DNA from: Bacteroidales bacterium
Lineage (GTDB): Bacteria > Bacteroidota > Bacteroidia > Bacteroidales > F082
Assembly: GCA_017538795.1 (NCBI GenBank)
Contig: JAFYIE010000117.1
Coordinates: 1-55,828 of the forward strand
Length of the DNA stretch: 55,828 nt
Direction of reading: 5' to 3'
The notes below the pieces were generated by a model. That model worked only from the letters and a program-made list of their open reading frames with translations. It was not told the origin of the DNA and did not search any database. A program made the position numbers and the translations under genes. This document shows, piece by piece, positions 32,716 through 40,477 of the stretch (its first letter is position 1; every line of letters begins with the position of its first letter).

Positions 32716-34212
32716 TTATCTGAAATTGGCATTCCAACACTCGTCTTTCCGAACTCTATTCGGACATTTTCCTTTGTAAAGGTTAAATTTCAACGCCACG
32801 TACACATCGAGACCATAAGATTCCCCATATCTTAGAAAATTAAAAATATTCTGTGTCCCGACAGTCAAAAATGCGAGTCTCATCTCCGCTCCAACCAAGA
32901 ACCTATGGTAATTATACAACGTAACCGGCAACGTAAAATCGAAGTAAGTACTCTCAAAACGCGGCTCTACGACAAGCTGCGGAGGACGGCTCACCGAATA
33001 TTCAAAGAAACGCACCGGCTGAATCCATGTGGCATTAACATAAAATTTGTTGTAAATGTTATAGTCGAACTGTACGCTCAAAGCCGTCGGCAGTCCCATA
33101 AGAAAACTGTCACCGGCAAAAGAATCGTCAGTGTTGTCATAAAAAGTCATGGTTATAGTGTCCATCATCGAGTCAAAATCCTTGACATCTTTCAATTTAT
33201 CAACATCGATAATCTTGTCGGTATCAGAATAAATATTATAAACTCTCGCATTTTTGTTGTAACGAATCGCACCGAAATCCAACAGCGAGACACCAAGCCG
33301 CCAAACATAAGGAATCTTCGGGAAGGTGCACGGACGTTTCACCACACCGGCCATCTTTTCTTCCCTCTTGTGAGTATAGGTCACACCGATATCAACACCG
33401 GCGCCCCATCCGTTGACTATCTTATTTTTATCAAACACCTCGCCATCAGCAAAGTCGGCAGAATAATCAATCGGAGCCGACATAGCCGCCGTCATGTCAA
33501 CTTTATGGATAATGGTCGAATCGCTGTTGATGATATATTTGTCAACCTCTTTGAGATTCACCGCAGCTGCGGCATAACCGAGCAGACCTTTCGCCGTAAC
33601 ACCGACATCAATCTTGTCATAATAGCGGTCTTTAACAGTCAAAGAATACGCAATTCCCACCTCCGACCAAGCCATAACACCGGCTTTTGAATTCTCCGAA
33701 TGATAATTTTTACCACTATAATCGCCGTCTTCCATTGAAACGACACCTATTTCAAGTATCTCCCAAGGAATTCTTGTCCCACTTGCATAAACACGATTGT
33801 TGACAAACAAACCAAAGGCATTTTTACCGTTGAAGTTATACATCGTCGAAAGGACTTTCAAATCAAGAGTTTCATAAAAATATTTCGGCTTTGTGTTCAT
33901 CACAAAGTCAAAATCATAACGCTTTCCATTCTTATAATAATCGGAAAAACCACCGCCTGTCAAGATATTATATAAATCAGAAGCTTTGACAAAGGCGAAA
34001 TTGTTGTATGCGGAAATCCCAACATTCAGTCCGAAATCAGAATATACAAACGACGTTGTCATCAATGACGGATTGACTGCGAGTCCGCTCGAACCTGAGT
34101 AATTCGTGGAGCTACCTAAAAACTGTGCCGAGATGTTGTTTGTAAAGAAAGAAAACAGTATCAAAACAAGAATTCCTGCTTTTCTAAAAATATGTCTATG
34201 TCTTTTCATCAT
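32716..34212 (-). CDS. DUF5723 family outer-membrane-type protein
   Basis: 498 residues with a signal peptide (about 1-29, ending ISAQ). It starts 'FLGSSTNYSGSSGLAVNPSLM', the typical opening of Bacteroidota porin-like (PorV/DUF5723) proteins in which 'NPA/NPS' follows a first beta strand. The body is a regular series of amphipathic beta strands with aromatic ends, consistent with an outer-membrane barrel, and ends in strand-rich 'YGLDVYVALKFNLYKG' before a Cys-containing tail. Function unknown. Confidence 0.78.
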   Translation of the reverse strand: MMKRHRHIFRKAGILVLILFSFFTNNISAQFLGSSTNYSGSSGLAVNPSLMTTSFVYSDFGLNVGISAYNNFAFVKASDLYNILTGGGFSDYYKNGKRYDFDFVMNTKPKYFYETLDLKVLSTMYNFNGKNAFGLFVNNRVYASGTRIPWEILEIGVVSMEDGDYSGKNYHSENSKAGVMAWSEVGIAYSLTVKDRYYDKIDVGVTAKGLLGYAAAAVNLKEVDKYIINSDSTIIHKVDMTAAMSAPIDYSADFADGEVFDKNKIVNGWGAGVDIGVTYTHKREEKMAGVVKRPCTFPKIPYVWRLGVSLLDFGAIRYNKNARVYNIYSDTDKIIDVDKLKDVKDFDSMMDTITMTFYDNTDDSFAGDSFLMGLPTALSVQFDYNIYNKFYVNATWIQPVRFFEYSVSRPPQLVVEPRFESTYFDFTLPVTLYNYHRFLVGAEMRLAFLTVGTQNIFNFLRYGESYGLDVYVALKFNLYKGKCPNRVRKDECWNANFR

Positions 34213-34222
34213 ATAACGACCG

Positions 34223-34230
34223 CAAAATTA
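34223..34230 (-). promoter_or_regulatory. Promoter -7 (TAATTTTG) of the DUF5723 gene
   Basis: Minus-strand TAnnTTTG match 11 bp upstream of the ATG. Confidence 0.68.
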
Positions 34231-34275
34231 TTAAAAAAAGTTGATTTTATTCATTTGATTTTCAAAAAAAAATTG

Positions 34276-34283
34276 TAATTTTG
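34276..34283 (+). promoter_or_regulatory. Promoter -7 (TAATTTTG) of tRNA-Leu
   Basis: TAnnTTTG match 18 bp upstream of the tRNA. No terminator lies between the tRNA and the trigger factor gene, so this promoter may also drive tig-clpP. Confidence 0.7.
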
Positions 34284-34300
34284 CACCCTCAAAAAAATCT

Positions 34301-34382
34301 GCGGATGTGGCGTAATTGGTAGCCGCGCCAGACTTAGGATCTGGTTCCGTAAGGAGTATGGGTTCGAGTCCCTTCATCCGCA
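34301..34382 (+). tRNA. tRNA-Leu (anticodon TAG)
   Basis: 7-bp acceptor GCGGATG/CATCCGC, anticodon loop CTTAGGA (TAG) with stem CCAGA/TCTGG, long class II variable arm TTCCGTAAGGAGT and T-arm GGG-TTCGAGT-CCC. Discriminator A at 34382; CCA not encoded. Confidence 0.96.
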
Positions 34383-34408
34383 CGAATAAATTAAATAACT
34401 TATTGATA

Positions 34409-35605
34409 ATGAAGACAACACAGACAGCAAAGGGCGACCTTCTCGCCACAATCCAAATCGACATCGACAAAGCAGATTACGCAGAAGATGTTAAAAAAGA
34501 ATTAAAGAACTATCAGCACAAAGCTACTCTTCCAGGCTTCCGTCAGGGCAAAGTACCGTTCGGAATGATCGAGAAGATGTACGGCTCAGCAGTCACTTTC
34601 GACAAATTGAACAAGAAGGTTTCAGAAGCTCTCAACAACCACATCGTTGAAAACAAACTCGACGTGATGGGTTACCCGCTGTCAGATCCTGACAAACAGC
34701 AGCCTACCGATCCTGAGACTCAAGAGACTATGAGTTTCTTCTTCGAAGTCGGCCTGAAGCCTGAAATCAAAGTCGACCTTGGCAAAATCGCGATTAACGA
34801 CTACAACATCAAGGCTTCTAAAAAAGAGATCGACGAGACTATCAAACGTATCCAGGAAGGCAACAAGAAAGACGACAAACCGGCTGAACTCAACGAAGAG
34901 CTCTTCAAGATGATCTTCCCTGGCAAGGACATCAAAGACGAGAAAGAATTCCGCAAGGAAGTCGCCGCCGAAATGGAACGCCAGTACGTGGTCGAGGCAG
35001 AACGTATGTTCTTCAACAACGCCATCGACAAACTCGTGAGCGAAATCAAGTTCGACATGCCTGACGCATTCCTGAAACGTTGGATCGTCGCCAACAGCGA
35101 AGGCAAAATCAACGAAGAAGACGTAGAGAAGAACTACGACAACACATATTCAAAGACCTTCAGATGGCAGCTCATCGAGGAAAGCATCGTCAAGGCTAAC
35201 CCTGAACTCGTCCTCAAAGAGGAAGAAATCCGCGAATTCGTGACAAAGATGTACTTCGGCAACCTCGACACAGCCAACATGGACGAGGATATGAAAGGCC
35301 GCCTCAACGGCATCGTCGACTCTATATTGAAAGACGAAAACCAGCGCCAGAACATCCAGAACCAGGTAGCCGACAACAAACTCACCGCTTTCCTGAAAAA
35401 GGCAATGAAGGTGACTGTCGTCGACACCGACTACGAAGGTTTTGTGAAAGCTGTCCTTCCAAAAGAAGAGAAGCCTGCCGCTAAGAAGACTACAAAGAAA
35501 ACAGCCGAGAAGAAAGAAGAAAAAGCTGAAGTGAAAGAAGAGAAGGCAGAGAAAGCTACGGCAAAGAAGACTACAGCAAAGAAAACCACCAAGAAAGCTG
35601 AGTAA
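34409..35605 (+). CDS. tig: Trigger factor lacking the PPIase domain, with histone-H1-like tail
   Basis: 398 residues. The ribosome-binding N-domain is intact: 'YQHKATLPGFRQGKVPFGMIEKMYG' region with GFRQGKVP at 43-50. After about residue 150 (IKRIQEGNKKDDKP) the sequence goes straight to 'AELNEELFKMIFPG' (159-172), which in Bacteroides trigger factor follows the FKBP-type PPIase domain. About 120-130 residues are therefore absent, in frame and at domain borders. The C-terminal chaperone arms continue to about 345. A Lys/Ala/Thr/Glu tail (about 350-398, repeated AKKTTKK) resembles histone H1. The frame opens upstream inside tRNA-Leu; the ATG at 34409 is the real start. Overlaps clpP by one base. 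Confidence 0.9.
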   Translation: MKTTQTAKGDLLATIQIDIDKADYAEDVKKELKNYQHKATLPGFRQGKVPFGMIEKMYGSAVTFDKLNKKVSEALNNHIVENKLDVMGYPLSDPDKQQPTDPETQETMSFFFEVGLKPEIKVDLGKIAINDYNIKASKKEIDETIKRIQEGNKKDDKPAELNEELFKMIFPGKDIKDEKEFRKEVAAEMERQYVVEAERMFFNNAIDKLVSEIKFDMPDAFLKRWIVANSEGKINEEDVEKNYDNTYSKTFRWQLIEESIVKANPELVLKEEEIREFVTKMYFGNLDTANMDEDMKGRLNGIVDSILKDENQRQNIQNQVADNKLTAFLKKAMKVTVVDTDYEGFVKAVLPKEEKPAAKKTTKKTAEKKEEKAEVKEEKAEKATAKKTTAKKTTKKAE

Positions 35606-36279
35606 TGAATAACAACAACGAATTCTATAAATACGCCACCAAGCACCGCGGCATCAACGGTTTAGGCCTCGAGAAATACGCCAACACCATCACTGACTAC
35701 ATCTCCCCGACCATCATCGAGGAACGTCAGCTCAACGTGGCACAGATGGACGTGTTCTCACGCCTCATGATGGACCGCATCATCTTCCTTGGCGACCAGA
35801 TTGACGACTATGTCGCTAACATCATCCAGGCACAGCTGCTCTTCCTCGAGTCAGCCGACCCGAAACGCGACATCCAGATCTATCTGAACTCTCCTGGCGG
35901 CTCGGTGTACGCAGGCCTCGGCATCTACGACACCATGCAGTTCATCCAGCCTGACGTGGCGACAATATGCACCGGCATGGCAGCCTCGATGGCGGCAGTA
36001 TTGCTCTGCGCCGGCGCCGACGGCAAACGCTCAGCGCTCAAGCATTCACGCATCATGATCCACCAGCCAATGGGCGGCATGCAGGGACAGGCTTCGGATA
36101 TCGAGATCACTGCACGTGAGATCCAGAAGGTGAAGAAAGAGCTGTACGAAATCATCGCCCTCCACACCAAACAGCCTTACGACAAGGTGTGGACCGACTC
36201 CGACCGCGACTACTGGATGACAGCGGAAGAGGCCAAGGCTTACGGCATGGTTGACGAAGTTCTTATTAAAAATAAATAG
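35605..36279 (+). CDS. clpP: ATP-dependent Clp protease proteolytic subunit
   Basis: 224 residues. Serine protease of the ClpXP complex. Catalytic Ser128 in GMAASMAA, His in 'RIMIHQPMGG' near 153 and the Asp region 'TDSDRDYWMTAEEA' near 200. It has the longer N-terminus (about 30 residues before 'ERQLNVAQ') usual in Bacteroidota. The ATG overlaps the trigger factor stop (TAATG), so translation is coupled; tig-clpP-clpX is a conserved order. Confidence 0.97.
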   Translation: MNNNNEFYKYATKHRGINGLGLEKYANTITDYISPTIIEERQLNVAQMDVFSRLMMDRIIFLGDQIDDYVANIIQAQLLFLESADPKRDIQIYLNSPGGSVYAGLGIYDTMQFIQPDVATICTGMAASMAAVLLCAGADGKRSALKHSRIMIHQPMGGMQGQASDIEITAREIQKVKKELYEIIALHTKQPYDKVWTDSDRDYWMTAEEAKAYGMVDEVLIKNK

Positions 36280-36282
36280 TCG

Positions 36283-36329
36283 TTAGTCTTTAGTCGTTAG
36301 TTGTTAGTAAACTAAGGACTAAAGACTAA
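36283..36329 (+). repeat. Hairpin built of reiterated TTAGT units between clpP and clpX
   Basis: TTAGTCTTTAGTC (36283-36295) is perfectly complementary to GACTAAAGACTAA (36317-36329). Inside, after a G-G mismatch, TTAGT (36297-36301) pairs with ACTAA (36311-36315), loop of 9 bases. Further AAAACTAA units continue to the clpX start. AT-rich with no T tract, so it is not an ordinary terminator. Confidence 0.6.
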
Positions 36330-36345
36330 AAACTAAAAACTAAAA

Positions 36346-37572
36346 ATGTCGAAAAAACAAGAAAATTTCTGTTCCTTCTGCGGACGCCCTGAGAGCCAGG
36401 TCAACCTCCTGATTTCAGGCATGAGTGGTTTTATATGCGACGAATGCGTCGGCCGCGCCCATCAGATGCTCAACGAAGAGATGGCGCACCGCAGCCGTGC
36501 CATGGTCCCCGACTTCAAGCTTCTGAAGCCATTGGAAATCAAGAATTTCCTTGACCAGTACGTCATCGGACAGGATGCGGCGAAACGTGTGCTTTCGGTC
36601 GCCGTTTACAATCACTATAAACGTCTCAACCAGAAAGAGACCGCCGACGAGGTCGAGATCGAGAAATCTAACATCGTGCTCGTGGGCGAGACAGGAACAG
36701 GCAAGACCTTGTTAGCCAAGACGATAGCGCGCATGCTTCATGTGCCGTTCGCCATCGCCGACGCCACAGTGCTCACCGAAGCAGGATATGTTGGCGAAGA
36801 CGTGGAGAACATCTTGGTGAAGCTACTGCAAGCTGCTGACTACGACGTGGCGGCGGCGGAAAAAGGTATCGTCTTCATCGACGAAATCGACAAGATAGCA
36901 CGCAAAGGCGACAACCCAAGCATCACGCGTGACGTGTCGGGTGAGGGTGTGCAACAGGCGATGCTGAAACTCCTCGAAGGAACTGTCGTCAACGTGCCTC
37001 CACAAGGCGGACGCAAGCACCCTGAGCAGAAGATGATCCAGGTCAACACCAAAGACATCCTCTTCATCGCAGGCGGCGCCTTCGACGGCATCGACAAGAT
37101 CATCGCCAACCGTGTGGGAACCAACGCAATAGGCTACGGCTCCGACCTCAAGAAACAGATCGACCGCGACAACATGCTTCAGTATATCGCGCCGTCGGAT
37201 TTGAAGAAATTCGGTCTCATCCCTGAAATCATAGGCCGTTTCCCGATTTTGACTTACCTCAACCCTCTCGACAGAGGTACTCTCAAACGTATCCTCACCG
37301 AGCCAAAGAACGCCATCACCAAGCAGTTTACAAAGCTGTTCGGAATGGACGACATCGAGCTCGTCATCAAAGACGAAGTCCTCGACTTCATCGTCGACAA
37401 GAGCATCGAGTTCAAACTCGGCGCCCGAGGCTTGCGCTCAATCCTCGAAGCAATACTCAACGACGACATGTTCGAGCTGCCGTCATCAGACCAAAAGAAA
37501 CTCGTCGTTGACCTCAACTACGCTAAAGAACGATTCGAAAAATCGAAAATCAACGAACTAAATATCGAATAA
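36346..37572 (+). CDS. clpX: ATP-dependent Clp protease ATP-binding subunit ClpX
   Basis: 408-residue AAA+ unfoldase. N-terminal zinc-binding domain with 'CSFCGRPE' and 'CDECV' Cys pairs (about 8-35). Walker A '[13 protein letters not shown]' near 114, Walker B '[11 protein letters not shown]' near 175, the RKH-type loop with '[13 protein letters not shown]' near 205, and sensor II '[10 protein letters not shown]' near 362. It unfolds substrates and feeds ClpP, encoded 66 bp upstream. Confidence 0.97.
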   Translation: MSKKQENFCSFCGRPESQVNLLISGMSGFICDECVGRAHQMLNEEMAHRSRAMVPDFKLLKPLEIKNFLDQYVIGQDAAKRVLSVAVYNHYKRLNQKETADEVEIEKSNIVLVGETGTGKTLLAKTIARMLHVPFAIADATVLTEAGYVGEDVENILVKLLQAADYDVAAAEKGIVFIDEIDKIARKGDNPSITRDVSGEGVQQAMLKLLEGTVVNVPPQGGRKHPEQKMIQVNTKDILFIAGGAFDGIDKIIANRVGTNAIGYGSDLKKQIDRDNMLQYIAPSDLKKFGLIPEIIGRFPILTYLNPLDRGTLKRILTEPKNAITKQFTKLFGMDDIELVIKDEVLDFIVDKSIEFKLGARGLRSILEAILNDDMFELPSSDQKKLVVDLNYAKERFEKSKINELNIE

Positions 37573-37606
37573 AAAAAGAGTGAAGCCTGCGGCTTCACTC
37601 TTTTTT
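37572..37606. terminator. Bidirectional terminator, clpX and the T9SS-cargo gene
   Basis: 16-bp perfect stem AAAAAAGAGTGAAGCC (37572-37587)/GGCTTCACTCTTTTTT (37591-37606), loop TGC. It serves clpX on the plus strand and the hutU/T9SS-protein transcript on the minus strand. Confidence 0.9.
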
Positions 37607-37623
37607 ATGTTTAATCTTGTCAA

Positions 37624-38379
37624 TTACTTTTTAACAACGAACTTGCTCGACTTCTCTGTCTTGCCGTTCACGATGAGGCTGTAGAAATAAACGCCGTCGG
37701 CGAGGTTGTTGACATTGACGCTTGCCTTGCCAGACACGCCAGTGATGGCATTTCTCAAAACTTCCTGTCCCATCATGTTGTAGACAGCGATCTCAGCGTT
37801 CACGTCTGAAGCGAAATTGTAGTCGAAATTCACTACATCGCGTGCAGGCACCGGATAAGCGTTGCTGAATGTGTCGACACTGTTGTTGTCATCAACTCCA
37901 TCCAAAGAATATTTGAAGACGATGTTGATAACGAATTTATCGTCCGGAGTAGCGGCTTCATAGAGATAATATGTCATGCTCAATTCCTGACCAAGAATCT
38001 CTGTATAACTGTGATCTATCTCCGCACCGTAGTGCATGCTATAAAGATCTGATGGATGATATTCATTAAAATCGACTGGAGCGGTAACATATGTTTCAGA
38101 TCCATAGCATAATCCGAAGCAAATGTAATTTCTGCTGTTTTCAACAGTATTGTTCTCCACTTTTTCGGCTACGAGTCTGACATTTCCAAATGCTGTAACC
38201 TCAAATTCAAGAAAAAGTTCCTCACCTACGCCCCAATATGAAGAACCGTCGTCAAAGATGTAATATGTGGCGCCGCTTTCAACTACGTTGCCTGTTTCTC
38301 TTTCAGTTACCTGAAAACTCTGTGCTGACAATGCGAACACAGAAAGCATTAATGCTAATGTTAGTAATAATTTTTTCAT
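37624..38379 (-). CDS. Secreted protein with T9SS type A C-terminal sorting domain
   Basis: 251 residues. Signal peptide (about 1-19, ending ALSA). I do not recognise the N-terminal beta-rich part (about 20-170). The C-terminus (about 175-251) is a type A CTD: 'AYPVPARDVVNFDY', 'IAVYNMMGQEVL', 'VNVNNLADGVYFYSLIVNG' and final 'SSKFVVKK'. It should be exported across the outer membrane by the type IX system and anchored or released. It lies 16 bp downstream of hutU and is probably co-transcribed. Confidence 0.82.
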   Translation of the reverse strand: MKKLLLTLALMLSVFALSAQSFQVTERETGNVVESGATYYIFDDGSSYWGVGEELFLEFEVTAFGNVRLVAEKVENNTVENSRNYICFGLCYGSETYVTAPVDFNEYHPSDLYSMHYGAEIDHSYTEILGQELSMTYYLYEAATPDDKFVINIVFKYSLDGVDDNNSVDTFSNAYPVPARDVVNFDYNFASDVNAEIAVYNMMGQEVLRNAITGVSGKASVNVNNLADGVYFYSLIVNGKTEKSSKFVVKK

Positions 38380-38395
38380 ACGTTCTATTTTTTAA

Positions 38396-40390
38396 TTATT
38401 TAACAATTTTTGCAATCATTTCGTCGCTTGCGATATTCGGCATTGTGACCTTCAGTCGTGGCTCGACCTCCATGGCGCGTTTGATGGCGAACATGGCCGG
38501 TTCGTTGCGAGCCCAGCTACGACGGGCGATTCCGTTGTTCACATCCCAGTGCAACATGCAGTGCAAGCGTCTGTCAGCCTCTGGTGTTCCATCAAGAACC
38601 ATGCCAAAGCCTCCGTTGATAACTTCGCCCCAGCCTACGCCGCCGCCGTTATGGATCGAAACCCATGTTGCGCCGCGGAATCCGTCGCCGATGACGTTCT
38701 GGACAGCCATATCTGCTGTGAATGATGAGCCGTCGTAGATGTTTGAAGTCTCACGGAACGGTGAGTCGGTACCTGACACATCGTGGTGGTCACGACCAAG
38801 AACTACAGGTGCTGTCAGGCGGCCGTCAGCGATGGCTTTGTTGAACTCAGCAGCGATCTTGGTACGGCCTTCGCAGTCGGCGTAAAGGATACGAGCCTGT
38901 GAGCCCACGACGAGGTGGTTGGCCTGTGCGCCCTTAATCCACTGGATATTGTCGTGCATCTGCTGCTGAATCTCCTTAGGTGATGACTTGGCGATGTCTT
39001 CCAAAACCTTGCATGCGATGTCGTCGGTGACCTGCAAATCCTCAGGTTTTCCTGATGTGCAGACCCAACGGAACGGACCGAAGCCGTAGTCGAAATACAT
39101 TGGTCCCATGATGTCTTGGACATATGATGGATAACGGAACTTACCGTCTTCTTTCAAGATATCTGCACCTGCACGGCTGCTTTCAAGGAGGAATGCATTA
39201 CCGTAGTCGAAGAAGTACATGCCTTTTGCGGTGAGCTTGTTGATAGCTGCCACATGACGGCGCAACGAAGCGTAAACTGCCTCTTTGAACTTAGCCGGTT
39301 CGTCTGCCATCATCTTCTTTGACTCTTCCAAAGAATAACCTACTGGATAATATCCGCCTGCAAATGGGTTGTGCAACGATGTCTGGTCGGAACCCAAATC
39401 CACCTGGATACCTTTGTTTGCTGCATATTCCCACAGGTCGACTACGTTGCCTTGATATGCAAATGAACGTGCGATCTTCTTTGCGCGGGCATCGTTGACT
39501 TTCTCAAACAACTCGTCAAGGTTCTCGTGAATCTCATCGACCCAGCCTTGGTTGTAGCGTTTCTGTGCCGCTGCCGGGTTAATCTCAGCTGTGATTGACA
39601 CCACGCCAGCGATGTTTCCAGCCTTTGGTTGAGCGCCTGACATGCCGCCGAGACCCGCTGTGATAAACAGCTTGCCTGCCGGTGTGCCACCTTGCTTACG
39701 TGATGCGTTCAAAACGGTGATTGTGGTGCCATGTACGATGCCTTGTGGTCCGATGTACATGTACGAACCCGCTGTCATCTGTCCGTATTGTGTCACGCCG
39801 AGGGCATTGTAACGCTCCCAATCGTCCGGTTTGCTGTAGTTTGGAATCATCATGCCGTTGGTAACGATGACGCGCGGAGCTTCTTTGTGCGAAGGGAACA
39901 ATCCCATCGGGTGACCTGAATACATCACCAATGTCTGCTCATCGGTCATGTTGGCGAGGTACTGCATCACGAGGCGGTATTGTGCCCAGTTCTGGAAGAT
40001 GGCGCCGTTGCCGCCGTAGATAATCAACTCATGCGGATGCTGTGCCACCGCCGGGTCGAGGTTATTCTGAATCATCAGCATGATGGCTGCTGCCTGACGG
40101 CATTTCGCCGGATATTCGTCGATCGGACGGGCATACATCTTGTACGAAGGACGATAACGGTACATGTAGATGCGGCCGTATTTCTCCAACTCCTCGTAAA
40201 ACTCAGGAGCCAACTGTGCGTGAAGTCTCTCCGGGAAATAACGCAGAGCGTTCTTCAAAGCGAGTCTCTTCTGCTCTTTCGTCAAGATATCCTTACGTTT
40301 CGGCGCATGGTTGATGTTCTTGTCGTATTCTTTTACTTCCGGCAATTCATTTGGGATACCGGCAAGTATTTCTTTTTGAAAATCATTCAT
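38396..40390 (-). CDS. hutU: Urocanate hydratase
   Basis: 664 residues. Converts urocanate to 4-imidazolone-5-propionate in histidine degradation, using tightly bound NAD+. Signatures: 'IIYGGNGAIFQNWAQYRLVM' near 125, 'YSGHPMGLFPSH' near 157, 'TAGLGGMSGAQPKA' near 243, 'DLGSDQTSLHNPFAGGYYPVG' near 337 and the 'GPFRWVCTSGKPEDL' Cys region near 440. No hutH, hutI or ftcD gene is in this window. Own promoter at 40432-40439. Confidence 0.96.
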   Translation of the reverse strand: MNDFQKEILAGIPNELPEVKEYDKNINHAPKRKDILTKEQKRLALKNALRYFPERLHAQLAPEFYEELEKYGRIYMYRYRPSYKMYARPIDEYPAKCRQAAAIMLMIQNNLDPAVAQHPHELIIYGGNGAIFQNWAQYRLVMQYLANMTDEQTLVMYSGHPMGLFPSHKEAPRVIVTNGMMIPNYSKPDDWERYNALGVTQYGQMTAGSYMYIGPQGIVHGTTITVLNASRKQGGTPAGKLFITAGLGGMSGAQPKAGNIAGVVSITAEINPAAAQKRYNQGWVDEIHENLDELFEKVNDARAKKIARSFAYQGNVVDLWEYAANKGIQVDLGSDQTSLHNPFAGGYYPVGYSLEESKKMMADEPAKFKEAVYASLRRHVAAINKLTAKGMYFFDYGNAFLLESSRAGADILKEDGKFRYPSYVQDIMGPMYFDYGFGPFRWVCTSGKPEDLQVTDDIACKVLEDIAKSSPKEIQQQMHDNIQWIKGAQANHLVVGSQARILYADCEGRTKIAAEFNKAIADGRLTAPVVLGRDHHDVSGTDSPFRETSNIYDGSSFTADMAVQNVIGDGFRGATWVSIHNGGGVGWGEVINGGFGMVLDGTPEADRRLHCMLHWDVNNGIARRSWARNEPAMFAIKRAMEVEPRLKVTMPNIASDEMIAKIVK

Positions 40391-40431
40391 TTAGCTATAT
40401 TTTTTTATATTAATTTCAATATTTTAACCTG

Positions 40432-40439
40432 CAAATTTA
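40432..40439 (-). promoter_or_regulatory. hutU promoter -7 (TAAATTTG)
   Basis: Minus-strand TAnnTTTG match 42 bp upstream of the hutU ATG. Confidence 0.65.
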
Positions 40440-40448
40440 ATAAATTTA

Positions 40449-40456
40449 TATCTTTG
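40449..40456 (+). promoter_or_regulatory. C10 peptidase promoter -7 (TATCTTTG)
   Basis: TAnnTTTG match 22 bp before the ATG at 40478, back to back with the hutU promoter. Confidence 0.72.
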
Positions 40457-40477
40457 CAGCATCAAATTAACACAAAA

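Noticed and set aside
34316-34408. Upstream start for trigger factor
   Set aside because: It would translate tRNA-Leu; the conserved N-terminus begins at 34409.
36283-36345. Terminator between clpP and clpX
   Set aside because: The hairpin is AT-rich, built of short repeats, and lacks a T tract; clpP and clpX are normally co-expressed.
39980-40477. N-terminal extension of the C10 peptidase
   Set aside because: It is antisense to hutU; the signal peptide starts at the ATG at 40478, just after a TATCTTTG promoter.
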